From the NCBI RefSeq assembly GCF_010078385.1, contig NZ_SIJC01000003.1, positions 124,001 through 188,000 on the forward strand: a stretch of DNA of 64,000 nucleotides, given 5' to 3'. Under the pieces are notes generated by a model. That model had not been told where the DNA came from. It worked only from the letters and a program-made list of their open reading frames with translations, and searched no databases. Source of the stretch: Chengkuizengella sediminis. Lineage in GTDB: Bacteria > Bacillota > Bacilli > Paenibacillales > KCTC-33759. Below, piece by piece: positions 35,436 to 45,217 of the stretch (position 1 is its first letter; each line of letters opens with the position of its first letter). The position numbers and the translations under genes were made by a program.

Positions 35436-37367
35436 ATGCTTGTACAAGCATCTAATATAAGCAAAAGTTATGGCATAGAAACCATATTATCAAATGCTTC
35501 CATACAAATAGAAAAACAAGAACGCATTGGCATTGTGGGTGTAAATGGCGCTGGTAAATCAACTTTTATGAAAATTATCGCTGGAGAGTTATCTCCAACA
35601 TCAGGTGATATTTTTAAAGCCAAAGAGATTAGCATCGGATACTTAGCACAGAATAGCGGATTAAATTCTGATAAAACCATCTGGAATGAAATGTTATCGA
35701 TATATGAACAAGTTCTAAAAATGGAAACAGAGCTTCGTTTGCTTGAGCAACAAATGTCTGATCCTCAGGTCATTGAAAACACAAAACTATACGAACAAAC
35801 TTTAGAGAAATATTCTAAACTCTCAGATACTTTTAAGGAGCAAGGGGGTTATGAAATTGAGGCCAACATACGGGGTATTCTTCATGGCATGGGTTTCTCC
35901 AAAATCCCTGCCGATTCTCTAATCGAAAATTTAAGCGGTGGGCAAAAAACTAGATTAGCATTAGCTAAGCTGCTATTACAATCTCCAGACGTCATTTTAT
36001 TAGATGAACCTACTAACTATTTAGATCTAACCACTTTATCTTGGCTGGAAAGTTTTTTACGTTCTTATGATGGTGCAGTCGTAGTCGTTTCGCATGATCG
36101 TTATTTTCTTGATGCCCTAGTGAATGTCATTTATGAAATTGAAAGAACAACAAGTAAAAGATATACAGGGAACTATACAAGATACTTAGAATTAAAAGCA
36201 CAAAATCTTGAGATTGAAAGTAAGAAATATGAAAAACAACAGGCTGAAATTTCAAAAATGCAGGATTTTGTTCAGAAAAATCTAGCTAGAGCATCCACTA
36301 CGAAAAGAGCACAGAGCCGTCGAAAAGCATTGGAAAAAATGGAAGTGCTTGATAAACCAATAGAAGGGTTAAAAAAAGCACATTTCACTTTTCAAGTCGA
36401 CAAGAGAACAGGAAATGATGTGTTGAAGGTTAACGATTTATCTTTTGAATTTGAAGAAAACACCCCTTTATTTAAAAATGTAACCTTTCACTTATACAGA
36501 GGGGACTCTATAGCTTTGATTGGACCTAATGGAACTGGAAAGTCTACTTTATTAAATACGTTAATAAAAAAATATAATCCTACTTCAGGAACCATTGATT
36601 GGGGATCAAACATTAAACTTGGCTTTTATGATCAAGAACAAAAAAATTTAAACGAAAATAACACTGTACTTGATGAACTTTGGGATCAATATCCACATTT
36701 AGAGGAAAAACGAATAAGAACGGTATTAGGGAATTTTTTATTCTCTGGGGATGATGTTCTAAAAAAAATTAGTTCCTTAAGTGGAGGAGAAAAGGCAAGA
36801 GTTTCACTTGCAAAACTAATGTTACTGAACGCAAATGTGCTCATTTTGGACGAACCCACCAATCACCTTGATTTATTTAGTAGAGAAGTACTAGAATCTG
36901 CATTAATGGATTATGAAGGAACGTTATTATTTATTTCACATGACCGTTATTTTTTAAATAAACTTGCAGAAAAAGTATTCGAGCTTTCTCCCAATGGTAT
37001 GACACATTTCCTGGGAAATTTCGATGATTATGTCGAAAAAAAAGCTGAACTTGAAGAAGAGAAATTAGAAGAACAAAACTCAAAACCTGTTCATAACAAT
37101 AATAATGACGATCCGGAAAATAATAATAAGAACTCATATGAATTAGATAAGCAGAAAAAACGAGATGAACGTAATCGTACCAGAAGAATTGAAGCCTTAG
37201 AAAAATCCATTCATGACCTTGAAGAGGAAATAAGTGAAATTGAAAAAGACCTGGCAGACCCTGAAATATTTAATGATTATGTATTGGTTCAGGAAAAAAC
37301 AGAATTGATGGATCAAAAAAAGGTAAAGCTGAAGGAAGATTATGAGGAATGGGAAACCTTGTTGTGA
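35436..37367 (+). CDS. ydiF: ABC-F ATPase, YdiF-type
   Basis: 643 residues, two ABC domains: Walker A GVNGAGKST and GPNGTGKST, signatures LSGGQKTRLALA and LSGGEKARVSLA, Walker B ILLDEPTNYLD and LILDEPTNHLD. A linker with KRAQSRRKALEK joins the domains and a C-terminal coiled coil follows (about 560-643). ABC-F proteins act on the ribosome. Length and neighbourhood (groES, moaC, tatA, tsaD) match B. subtilis YdiF. Confidence 0.9.
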   Translation: MLVQASNISKSYGIETILSNASIQIEKQERIGIVGVNGAGKSTFMKIIAGELSPTSGDIFKAKEISIGYLAQNSGLNSDKTIWNEMLSIYEQVLKMETELRLLEQQMSDPQVIENTKLYEQTLEKYSKLSDTFKEQGGYEIEANIRGILHGMGFSKIPADSLIENLSGGQKTRLALAKLLLQSPDVILLDEPTNYLDLTTLSWLESFLRSYDGAVVVVSHDRYFLDALVNVIYEIERTTSKRYTGNYTRYLELKAQNLEIESKKYEKQQAEISKMQDFVQKNLARASTTKRAQSRRKALEKMEVLDKPIEGLKKAHFTFQVDKRTGNDVLKVNDLSFEFEENTPLFKNVTFHLYRGDSIALIGPNGTGKSTLLNTLIKKYNPTSGTIDWGSNIKLGFYDQEQKNLNENNTVLDELWDQYPHLEEKRIRTVLGNFLFSGDDVLKKISSLSGGEKARVSLAKLMLLNANVLILDEPTNHLDLFSREVLESALMDYEGTLLFISHDRYFLNKLAEKVFELSPNGMTHFLGNFDDYVEKKAELEEEKLEEQNSKPVHNNNNDDPENNNKNSYELDKQKKRDERNRTRRIEALEKSIHDLEEEISEIEKDLADPEIFNDYVLVQEKTELMDQKKVKLKEDYEEWETLL

Positions 37368-37451
37368 TCGAAAATTCACAAATTTAACCATATTATAGTT
37401 GCCGTTAGTAAATATTATAATGTATAATGTGATTAAGAGATCCATATAATA

Positions 37452-37489
37452 ATAAAAACCCGCAGATGTTGGTGCATCTACGGGGATTT
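37452..37489 (+). terminator. Terminator of ydiF
   Basis: CCCGCAGATG-TTGGTG-CATCTACGGGG with ATTTTG after it; an imperfect but GC-rich stem. Confidence 0.65.
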
Positions 37490-37525
37490 TGTACAATAGC
37501 CGTTATATAAACGGTAAGCCGAGAT

Positions 37526-37571
37526 CAAAAATAGACCGCAGCCTTTGGTCGAGGGCGGTCTATTTCTTTTT
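37526..37571. terminator. Hairpin at 3' end of the toxin gene
   Basis: AAATAGACCGC and GGCGGTCTATTT form a long stem with T-runs on both strands, so it can end both the toxin mRNA (minus) and a possible antisense RNA (plus). Confidence 0.7.
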
Positions 37572-37643
37572 ATGAAATGACAGCATTGCAACTACAAGAA
37601 TTGCAAACGTAATCATCAAAGAAATAGATTCATATACAGTCAT
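37560..37643 (-). CDS. Holin-like type I toxin peptide
   Basis: 27 residues: MTVYESISLMITFAILVVAM then a basic LSFHKKK end, the pattern of the small holin-like toxin family (Hol_Tox/TxpA-BsrG style). AGGAGG lies 8 nt before the chosen ATG; another in-frame ATG lies too close. Such toxins are controlled by an antisense RNA. Here the converging hairpin supports one, but no promoter for it was identified. Confidence 0.75.
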   Translation of the reverse strand: MTVYESISLMITFAILVVAMLSFHKKK

Positions 37644-37840
37644 AAGCATCACCTCCTTTAAAAGAGGATTAGCCTACCGCCCTATACCAACTATTGTAAC
37701 TATTATATTATACCACTACTTCTATATAATGGAATATCCATAATGGAATCTATTTTCTATCTAATAATCCATTTTAATTACCTAACTTTCCATTAAAATA
37801 TCCTATAAAATGTAATTTTAGAAAGTGGTCAAGTCTACAA

Positions 37841-40090
37841 CTAAATCTCTACTTTATTATCTCCATCATTCAACTTCAACAACAACATCGGAATAGCTAC
37901 ATACACAATCATGGTAGCTGCCGCTACGATACCAGAATCATTTAAGAAAAATACTGCAATGGTACCAATTGTTATTGAAGAAAAGCCAATCATTAAAGAA
38001 TAATATTTATCATGCCATTTCTGAAACCTCCCTTTTGGTTTTAATACAAACAACACAATCACAACTAAACTAGTTAAAAATACTTTACTCCATGCTGACA
38101 CTTGTATTAGATGCCAGTTCATAGATATCTTCCTGATCACAATATCTAAAGTTTGTTGCACATTTCCCCCAAATAATCCATTCATCGCTTTTCCGATGTG
38201 ACTCACTTTATTCTGGTCAGTAATCAAAACGTCATTTAATACCCAAAGAACACTCAACGACACAAACCCTAATATCCCACAAAAAACAGCCAACTTCATC
38301 CAGTGAATGGACCTCAACCATTTTTCTTTAAAACACCTTATCCACAATATAGAAAATGTTACAATTGCAGTGATTGTACCTCCAGCATTTGTTCCTAAAA
38401 AAGGAGCTCCTAAATAGAATATAACAATCAAAAAATAACTTGTAATCAACCATTTTGTAACCCTTTCATATTTCAAGTAAGTCATATGAAAAATCATGGT
38501 AGCTGCAAGCGCAGTTGATCCGATCAGAACCCCCATAAATTCATTTCCAATCCCATAATATCTAGCACCTATCATCACATCATATCCTAATACAGAATGT
38601 TTCATAGCATAGGCACCAAATAAACCATCCAATAAAATCATGAAGGAAGTAGAAAAGCTAATGATTGTAAGCATCAAAATTATCGAGAAATACTGAAACA
38701 TCATACTTAGTAAAAAGGTAACTAAAAGAAAAAATACAATTTGAATGAAACTAGATAGTCCTGAAAAATACCCCATCCAAAGCATGACAAGTGGGGCTAT
38801 AAGTAATGATAACAAAAATGGTTTAATGAATTGCATCCCTTGATTCCAACCTCTTAAAACGACAAATAAACTAGCTATTAATACGATCACTTCAAATGTA
38901 ACAAATGAATATAACAGCTTTGGTCTTAACTGATATATGTTTTGAATTTTCACTAACTCTTGAGCAAGCCAATGTATATCTTTCTGATCATTATCTTCAG
39001 ATATCATTATATTTCCCATCATTTCAACTGGAATAGAGATTTGGAAAAAATTCAACAAACTTGGAGCGATATCCACATGTGAAAGAATTCCGTTTCGTTT
39101 TGTTGTAGATGAAGTGAGTAATCCAGGGGTAATTTGATGATCGTAATAAATAATTGGTGTTAACAACAGCTTTTCCTCTTTTGCATCACGATGTACTTGC
39201 GGTGAAAACACGAACAATGCATCTTCAGGATTCATCTCAGTTATGATTTTTCCTAAGAATTTATCCATTTCTTTTAAGATTTCTTGTTTTAACTGTTGAA
39301 AACGCTCTGGTAAATAATATGACTTATCCACATATAAACGATCTAAATCTCCTAATTCAATCAAAATCATGGAATTTGTCTTCACATTACTCAATTGTTC
39401 ATAAATCCATTGATAATTCGTTTGTATTGAAAAGGGTCTATTTTCATTCATAGTTAAGGTTTCTGCTCCTATGTTTCCATAAGGAATTAACCCCCATTGA
39501 TCCATTAACATTAGAGCGACCGATCTTTTTCTCCCGTCGTATGATTCATTCGAAACGATCCCCCTATCTCGATTACCATACACAAAAATATTTTTTTCAT
39601 TTTGTTTCAAAGTTTCTCCTAACAAACCAATTTGTGTTTGATAACGATTATTTTCATTCATCTCATACAATAAAGAGATTTCAGGCACTAAAATCTCTTC
39701 ATCTGTGTGTAAACTGCCAACATAACGAAAATATAATACTTGTGCACTCTCTTCATCTATTTTTTCATCCACATTGAGTGCTTTAATATCGGATCTACTT
39801 TCCGTAGGTACACCTGCACCTAGTGTTACATATACATCATTAATATTAGTTCCGCTTGTACGCATATTCACAGCGCCCACCCTGCTTTGTTCAAATAAAA
39901 AAGAAAATGAAGGCAGAGCTTGTAACTGTTCTGTGGAAAACTCATAAAACGATAAACTAGGGATGGATACCACAATCACTTTATTCTTTTCTTTTTCTGT
40001 AAATGTAGAAGCTGAAATTTCTTCAAAAACTAAAAAAACCATATTGAACGTAAATATGACAAGAATTGATATAAATATTTTTTTCCACAA
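37841..40090 (-). CDS. Large membrane protein with alkaline-phosphatase-like domain
   Basis: 749 residues. One N-terminal membrane segment, then an extracytoplasmic domain of about 350 residues with sulfatase/phosphatase-like features (VIVVSIPSLSF, MILIELGDLDRLY, FVFSPQVHRDAKEEK, SHVDIAPSLLNFF). A C-terminal half with about 10-11 membrane helices follows. The metal-ligand set is not clear. No known gene name. It sits between ydiF and tsaD, where other Bacillales have ydiF next to tsaD (gcp). Confidence 0.75.
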   Translation of the reverse strand: MWKKIFISILVIFTFNMVFLVFEEISASTFTEKEKNKVIVVSIPSLSFYEFSTEQLQALPSFSFLFEQSRVGAVNMRTSGTNINDVYVTLGAGVPTESRSDIKALNVDEKIDEESAQVLYFRYVGSLHTDEEILVPEISLLYEMNENNRYQTQIGLLGETLKQNEKNIFVYGNRDRGIVSNESYDGRKRSVALMLMDQWGLIPYGNIGAETLTMNENRPFSIQTNYQWIYEQLSNVKTNSMILIELGDLDRLYVDKSYYLPERFQQLKQEILKEMDKFLGKIITEMNPEDALFVFSPQVHRDAKEEKLLLTPIIYYDHQITPGLLTSSTTKRNGILSHVDIAPSLLNFFQISIPVEMMGNIMISEDNDQKDIHWLAQELVKIQNIYQLRPKLLYSFVTFEVIVLIASLFVVLRGWNQGMQFIKPFLLSLLIAPLVMLWMGYFSGLSSFIQIVFFLLVTFLLSMMFQYFSIILMLTIISFSTSFMILLDGLFGAYAMKHSVLGYDVMIGARYYGIGNEFMGVLIGSTALAATMIFHMTYLKYERVTKWLITSYFLIVIFYLGAPFLGTNAGGTITAIVTFSILWIRCFKEKWLRSIHWMKLAVFCGILGFVSLSVLWVLNDVLITDQNKVSHIGKAMNGLFGGNVQQTLDIVIRKISMNWHLIQVSAWSKVFLTSLVVIVLFVLKPKGRFQKWHDKYYSLMIGFSSITIGTIAVFFLNDSGIVAAATMIVYVAIPMLLLKLNDGDNKVEI

Positions 40091-40171
40091 ATTAATTCAC
40101 CTCTGTTTCAAAAAACAGCCGACCGTATTTCATCATCATCTCCAATTCCAAAGGGATACATACTGTCCACA

Positions 40172-40377
40172 TTATCCACAACCTTATCCCCAAAGAAACA
40201 TGTCGATTTACATCGATTTTACAGCCTTTTTACACAACATTTCAATTTATCCACATTATCCACAATTTGCTGTGTAAAACTTATCCTATATTTTCATCAC
40301 ATCCATGATTCAGCAATAACAATAGATCGAAGTACTTTTCCACATTATACACACCCTGTTGATAACATTGTGGATAA
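40172..40377. promoter_or_regulatory. Cluster of DnaA boxes
   Basis: Perfect TTATNCACA boxes lie at 40172, 40247, 40256, 40345 (plus) and 40369 (minus). Near matches lie at 40184 (TTATCCCCA) and 40357 (TTATCAACA, minus). Seven boxes in about 205 bp in a gene-free stretch is a DnaA-binding cluster. No replication gene adjoins it, so it is more likely a DnaA titration or regulatory cluster than an origin. Confidence 0.8.
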
Positions 40378-40523
40378 TTTGTGAACTATCCGTGTTATTA
40401 CACAGATCTAGTATAATATTGAATTGATATAATCATATTCTACTAAGTGCTCGTTTTAGAAAATAAAGGATATTATATTCACATGGAAAATGTACTTTTT
40501 CTGGAGGTGTTTTCATCGTATCA

Positions 40524-40619
40524 TTGGGAACCTCTCTCTTTCTTGTCATCATCATTTACCTGATATTGATTATCGTAGGAGCAAACGCTTTAAATAATTC
40601 ATCAAATGAAAAAGAATAA
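40524..40619 (+). CDS. Possible 31-residue membrane peptide
   Basis: A TTG-started frame codes MGTSLFLVIIIYLILIIVGA then a polar tail; one membrane helix. The GGAGG site is rather far (about 15 nt) from the TTG. A terminator hairpin follows at once. Could be a real small gene or chance. Confidence 0.4.
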   Translation: MGTSLFLVIIIYLILIIVGANALNNSSNEKE

Positions 40620-40647
40620 CTTAAATGTTGTTTTACTTAAACAAAAA

Positions 40648-40673
40648 CAAAAAAGACGCATTCATGCGTCTTT
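40648..40673 (+). terminator. Terminator hairpin
   Basis: AAAAGACGCATTCATGCGTCTTTT, a perfect stem with T-run, between the two tiny membrane-peptide frames. Confidence 0.75.
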
Positions 40674-40681
40674 TCGTAGTT

Positions 40682-40807
40682 TCAATAAAAATCTTTATCA
40701 CCATTTGTTAATTTTCTTACTTCGTCTTCTAACAATCGTATCCTTTTGTGTATTCTGTAAAAAATAGGAATATATAAAATTGATATCAAAATCACAGTCC
40801 CTAACAT
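40682..40807 (-). CDS. Small membrane protein, unknown
   Basis: 41 residues: hydrophobic start (MLGTVILISILYIPIFYRI) and a charged tail (HKRIRLLEDEVRKLTNG). GAGGTG precedes the ATG by 5 nt. The tail has a heptad-like pattern. Not a family I recognise; good ribosome site and composition argue it is real. Confidence 0.6.
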   Translation of the reverse strand: MLGTVILISILYIPIFYRIHKRIRLLEDEVRKLTNGDKDFY

Positions 40808-40901
40808 ACAATCACCTCTTTAAAATAAAAAAAATGCTTTATAAAATTTAGTTTTATTATAACTTACTTATGACAAGCATTTCTATTACCTTTTAATCAT
40901 T

Positions 40902-41915
40902 TCACATCCAGTTTTCTAAAGAAAGACGAGCTTCCGATTTCAAATCCATCGAACTGAAGTCTTGTTTTTCCCATTTTAAGAAAGCTGCTGCACCTATCAT
41001 CGCCGCATTATCTGTACAAAGATCTAGAGGTGGGATGAGTAAAGGAACTCCCTCTTTGTCACAACGGGCTTGTAATGCTTCCCTTAATCCTTTGTTCGCC
41101 GCTACACCTCCTGCTAATAACAGCTGTTTCGCATCGTATTGTCTTACTGCTCTTAACGATTTTTCAACTAAAACATCAATCACTGAATTTTGGAAACCGA
41201 GAGCTATCTGTGCTTTATTTAAAACTTCCCTTTTCATTTTTGCTTGATTGATTACAGATAAAACGGCGGATTTTAACCCACTAAAACTAAAATCATATGA
41301 ACCTGCTTCTAACCAAGCTCTGGGTAATTTAATTTCTGCATCAGATTCCTGTGCTAGTTTATCCACATATGGACCTCCTGGGTATGGTAAACCTAACGCT
41401 CTAGCTACTTTATCATAAGCTTCTCCCACTGCATCATCACGTGTTTGTCCTATAATTTCAAATGATCCAGGTGACTCCATATAAACCAATTCAGTATGTC
41501 CACCAGATACAACTAACGACATTAAAGGATATTCTAAATCGTGTACTAACTGGTTAGCATATATATGACCTGCAATATGGTGGACTCCAATCAGAGGTAG
41601 ATCAAAAGCACATGCAAAAGCTTTTGCTGCAACCATGCCTACAATTAAAGCTCCAACTAAACCAGGACCCTGAGTCACAGCCACAGCTGATAAATCTTTT
41701 ACATCTAAATTGGCTTGTTTAATCGCTTCTTCTATGATTAAAGTTATCGTTTCAACATGTTTCCTTGAAGCAATTTCAGGAACAACCCCCCCAAATTTCT
41801 CATGTGTTTCCATTTGACTTGAAACAATATTCGAACATATCTTTTTTCCATTTTGTACTATGGACACAGACGTTTCATCACAGCTCGTTTCTACTGCTAA
41901 AATTGTAATTGTCAT
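40902..41915 (-). CDS. tsaD: tRNA t6A threonylcarbamoyltransferase TsaD
   Basis: 337 residues with N-terminal LAVETSCDETSV, metal motif GVHHIAGHIYAN, and GGVAANKGLREAL. It transfers threonylcarbamoyl to A37 of ANN-decoding tRNAs with TsaB and TsaE, which are encoded just upstream. GGAG precedes the internal ATG; the start overlaps the rimI stop. Confidence 0.96.
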   Translation of the reverse strand: MTITILAVETSCDETSVSIVQNGKKICSNIVSSQMETHEKFGGVVPEIASRKHVETITLIIEEAIKQANLDVKDLSAVAVTQGPGLVGALIVGMVAAKAFACAFDLPLIGVHHIAGHIYANQLVHDLEYPLMSLVVSGGHTELVYMESPGSFEIIGQTRDDAVGEAYDKVARALGLPYPGGPYVDKLAQESDAEIKLPRAWLEAGSYDFSFSGLKSAVLSVINQAKMKREVLNKAQIALGFQNSVIDVLVEKSLRAVRQYDAKQLLLAGGVAANKGLREALQARCDKEGVPLLIPPLDLCTDNAAMIGAAAFLKWEKQDFSSMDLKSEARLSLENWM

Positions 41916-42376
41916 TTTGCTCCATCCTTTTGGTTCAGATCTATCCACATAATCAGTGCATCCTCATGATTATCTGAGTAATATCCTTTACGAATGCCTG
42001 ATTCATAAAATCCTAATTTTTTATAAAGATGAATCGCAATTTCGTTAGATACTCTTACTTCCAAAGTCATTTTCTTCATTCCTAGTGCCAATGCATTTTC
42101 TTTCATTTCCTGAAGTAATTGTTCACCCAATTTTTGTCCTCGATATTGATTACGGACTGCAATATTCGTAATATGTGCTTCATCTATCACTGTCCACATA
42201 CCACCATATGCAGCAATGTTCCCATCTACTTCAATCACTTGATATTTTGCAAAATGATTGTTCAAAAGCTCATTATAAAAAGCTTGCGCCGTCCAAGGGG
42301 TAGTAAACACCTCAGATTCTATTTCATAAACTTGCTCAATATCAGATATCGTCATCGATCGACTTACTCGTTCCAT
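41912..42376 (-). CDS. rimI: Ribosomal-protein-alanine N-acetyltransferase RimI
   Basis: A GNAT-fold protein of 154 residues: ITNIAVRNQYRGQKLGEQLL is the acetyl-CoA-binding motif A, and FYESGIRKGYYSDN the family C-terminus. AAAGGA lies 8 nt before the start chosen. An upstream ATG at 42418 overlapping the tsaB stop (ATGA) is the alternative and would add 14 residues. Confidence 0.9.
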   Translation of the reverse strand: MERVSRSMTISDIEQVYEIESEVFTTPWTAQAFYNELLNNHFAKYQVIEVDGNIAAYGGMWTVIDEAHITNIAVRNQYRGQKLGEQLLQEMKENALALGMKKMTLEVRVSNEIAIHLYKKLGFYESGIRKGYYSDNHEDALIMWIDLNQKDGAK

Positions 42377-42414
42377 GGTTTGTTTCCTTTCAACAACCTT
42401 ATGTAGGGTTCCTA

Positions 42415-43173
42415 TCATAAATTTCTTTCTGCCTCAGTCAACTGTGTATAGTTCGGTATAAAATGATGTGGTTCGTTTATTTTACTTTGATCCCATTGGC
42501 TTAAAGCCAAAAGTCCAATATCATAAGCATTCATATGTTTTTCAAAACAGTTCACTTTTTGACCAGAAATCTCTTCTAATGTGGATATCTCGGATTTAAA
42601 ATCATCAACATCACCCACAAATGTAATTTGTTTTGAAGAGGATTGTGATTGAAGCTGATCATGGATTTGTTCAATCCACTTTTCCATCAACCTTATACCA
42701 TCAGGTAATCTATTTGATCTCCCATGTTCTTTAAATTCATATACCCCTGTGTATACTTGTCCTCTTCGCGCATTTAATATTGGAATAATCCAGGGAAACG
42801 CTTCATTTTCACCCATTTCACTCTGTTTCATATCCCGATAAAGTCCATAAGATAAACCTTCTAAACTGGAAACTCCAAATAAAGGGATATCTAATGCCCA
42901 CGCTAGTGTTTTTGCAACCGTAACCGCTATTCGAACTCCCGTATATGAACCTGGACCATGTCCAGCTGCAATGCAGTCCAAATCTTTCATCTTGAGATCC
43001 ACATCACTGAGCAATTTTTGTATACAAGGTATCAATTGTGTTGAATGACTTCTTTCCGCTTTCACTCGAATTTCTTTTAAACATTGATCATTTTGTAATA
43101 CCGCAACAGTGAGATCTGCAGTTGAAGTATCCATAGCGAGCATGATGTTATCGGATGTTTGATCTGTTTTCAT
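42415..43173 (-). CDS. tsaB: t6A complex partner TsaB
   Basis: 252 residues of ASKHA fold: AMDTSTADLTVAV, AAGHGPGSYTGVRIAVTVAK. A non-catalytic partner of TsaD. Start overlaps the tsaE stop. Confidence 0.94.
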   Translation of the reverse strand: MKTDQTSDNIMLAMDTSTADLTVAVLQNDQCLKEIRVKAERSHSTQLIPCIQKLLSDVDLKMKDLDCIAAGHGPGSYTGVRIAVTVAKTLAWALDIPLFGVSSLEGLSYGLYRDMKQSEMGENEAFPWIIPILNARRGQVYTGVYEFKEHGRSNRLPDGIRLMEKWIEQIHDQLQSQSSSKQITFVGDVDDFKSEISTLEEISGQKVNCFEKHMNAYDIGLLALSQWDQSKINEPHHFIPNYTQLTEAERNL

Positions 43174-43664
43174 GAAATCACCCCACTGTTTTTCAACTTT
43201 TCACACCAAGTTACATATAACTCACCCTTTGGAGTAATCTCAAATTTTCGCTCTTGATTACCTAAATGCGTAATGTATAATTCCAAACGATGTTCTGGAA
43301 GAAGTTCAGTAACTTTACTTGACCACTCAACTAAACAAACACCATTTCCAAAAAAATATTCTTCCAAACCTAATTCATCAGCTTCTTCTATAGATAAGCG
43401 ATAAACATCCATGTGATACAAAGGCAGCTCCTGACCTTGATATTCTTTAATTAACACAAAAGTCGGACTGTTTACGATCTCAGTGATCCCCATTTCCTTT
43501 GCAAACGCCTGAGAAAATGTTGTTTTACCTGCTCCAAGGTCCCCATCTAATGTAATCACATTCCCTGCTTGTACTTTTTTTGCAATTTCTTGAGCTAGCC
43601 GCTTCGTATCTTCTTCTATTAAAGCATGAAATTGAAAACTGCTTGTTTGATTCAATGTATTCAC
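43170..43664 (-). CDS. tsaE: t6A complex ATPase TsaE
   Basis: 164 residues with Walker A (GDLGAGKTTFSQAFA), NSPTFVLIKEY and LVEWSSK. ATPase that recycles the TsaBD complex. Directly follows thiL. Confidence 0.95.
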   Translation of the reverse strand: MNTLNQTSSFQFHALIEEDTKRLAQEIAKKVQAGNVITLDGDLGAGKTTFSQAFAKEMGITEIVNSPTFVLIKEYQGQELPLYHMDVYRLSIEEADELGLEEYFFGNGVCLVEWSSKVTELLPEHRLELYITHLGNQERKFEITPKGELYVTWCEKLKNSGVIS

Positions 43665-43674
43665 TCCAGCCTAT

Positions 43675-44709
43675 CTAATTAAAATGATTATACCCTTTTT
43701 TATGTATTTTTTTTATATTACCGTATCGGTCTTTCATCTGTACACCTTTTTGAGTTACGACTTCTCCTATAATGAAAAATGGGATCCCATGTTGTTGAAA
43801 GCGACTATGTAGCTCAATCACATTCGCTTTTGAAGCCGTTCCAAGCAATTGATAGTCCTCCCCACCATACAAAATCCAATCTATGGGGTTCTTACCAGTG
43901 GAATGACCATACTCCTTTAATTTGGGATGTACAGGTAACTTCACTTCATCTAATAAAATCCCTACATTAGAAGCCTCACTAATCTCCTCAGCTTCACTTG
44001 ATAGTCCGTCGCTGACATCATTTAAGGAATGACATCGTTTAGATATTGAAAGAATGCGACCTGCTTTAATTTGAGGCGTTGGTCTTCTATGCTCTTGTAC
44101 AAGTAGACGAAAGTTCATAGGAATTTGATCAAGGGTGAGTTGTTTTTGTTTCGCTGCCAATAAGTAATCCAATCCTGCGGCTGAGCACCCTAAATAACCA
44201 GTGGTGAAAACTAAATCATTCACCTTCGCATTTGAACGTAACAGGGCCTGATTTGACTCAACCTCCCCAATTACAGTAATTGAGAGATTTAAATGTTTGG
44301 GTGATTTGGTTGTATCACCACCTATAACTGCAATCTCAAATTGATTTGCACATGCATAAAGTCCTTTATATATTTTTTTTAATCGAAGGGTAGAATAGTG
44401 CTTAGGTATGCTTAAAGAAATGAGCGCATACTTTGGTACAGCTCCCATTGCAGCTACATCACTTAAATTGGAAGCCAGCGCTTTATAGCCAACATCTTCA
44501 TCTAACATCGTATATGAATTGAAATGAATCGTTTCCACCATCGTATCACAGCTCATTACAAGCTGCGAACCTTTACGGGTTTGTACAACAGCAGCATCAT
44601 CCCCTATACCATTTATGACACCCAGTTTATGTTGAAAATGTTTGGATTGTTTTTTATAATTTAAAGATTGAATTAATGCAAATTCATCTAATGAACTCAA
44701 GGAAATCAC
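43675..44709 (-). CDS. thiL: Thiamine-monophosphate kinase
   Basis: 344 residues, PurM-like kinase: INGIGDDAAVV, SDVAAMGAVPKYALISLSIP, GGDTTKSP and YGGEDYQLL motifs present. It phosphorylates TMP to TPP. Head of the thiL-tsaE-tsaB-rimI-tsaD operon (spacings 10 nt or overlapping). Confidence 0.95.
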   Translation of the reverse strand: MISLSSLDEFALIQSLNYKKQSKHFQHKLGVINGIGDDAAVVQTRKGSQLVMSCDTMVETIHFNSYTMLDEDVGYKALASNLSDVAAMGAVPKYALISLSIPKHYSTLRLKKIYKGLYACANQFEIAVIGGDTTKSPKHLNLSITVIGEVESNQALLRSNAKVNDLVFTTGYLGCSAAGLDYLLAAKQKQLTLDQIPMNFRLLVQEHRRPTPQIKAGRILSISKRCHSLNDVSDGLSSEAEEISEASNVGILLDEVKLPVHPKLKEYGHSTGKNPIDWILYGGEDYQLLGTASKANVIELHSRFQQHGIPFFIIGEVVTQKGVQMKDRYGNIKKIHKKGYNHFN

Positions 44710-44838
44710 CTACTAACTAAACATTCATGTTTCTTGCTGCCTCTAATTATAAATAAAACATCCCGAAAAGTGTAGTTATGATAAAACTTACAACCAAATT
44801 AGGTTGGGTGTGTATAATGGATTTGTACAGCTAAAGGA

Positions 44839-45055
44839 GATGTGTAGTGGAATGTATTTAGATTATCTTCACAAAAGAGTAACCGTATAGTAGATAGACC
44901 ATTAGGTTCAAAACATCCAAATTTTGATGTTTATTATTCTGTAAATTATGGATATATCGAAGGTACTATGGCTGGTGATGGTGAGGAAACAAATTAAAAA
45001 GATGTTGCATTTTCAAGAGCAATATTTTGATAGTGAAGTCTTCTTTGTTAAATAG
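44839..45055 (+). pseudogene. Inorganic-pyrophosphatase-like relic
   Basis: One frame reads VDRPLGSKHPNFDVYYSVNYGYIEGTMAGDGEE, the N-terminal hallmark of class I-type pyrophosphatases. Stops precede it. It then jumps to a C-terminal-like piece (MLHFQEQYFDSEVFFV) with the middle deleted. An AAAGGAGATG ribosome site is still upstream. Not translated to a functional enzyme. Confidence 0.55.
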
Positions 45056-45217
45056 ACTACCTATCGGTGCCCTTTCGAAGATTTAAAAGCAAAAAATAAA
45101 GGGAAATGAGGGTCTTATATGTGATAAAACAGACTACTTTTGTAAAATAACGGTAATCAATGGTCTTATTTCAATGATTTCACTCCAAAATATCATGAAA
45201 AAACCATTTTCAGCTAA

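Noticed and set aside
40172-40377. Chromosome or plasmid replication origin
   Set aside because: DnaA boxes cluster here, but no dnaA, dnaN or rep gene and no AT-rich unwinding repeat is evident; a regulatory cluster is more likely.
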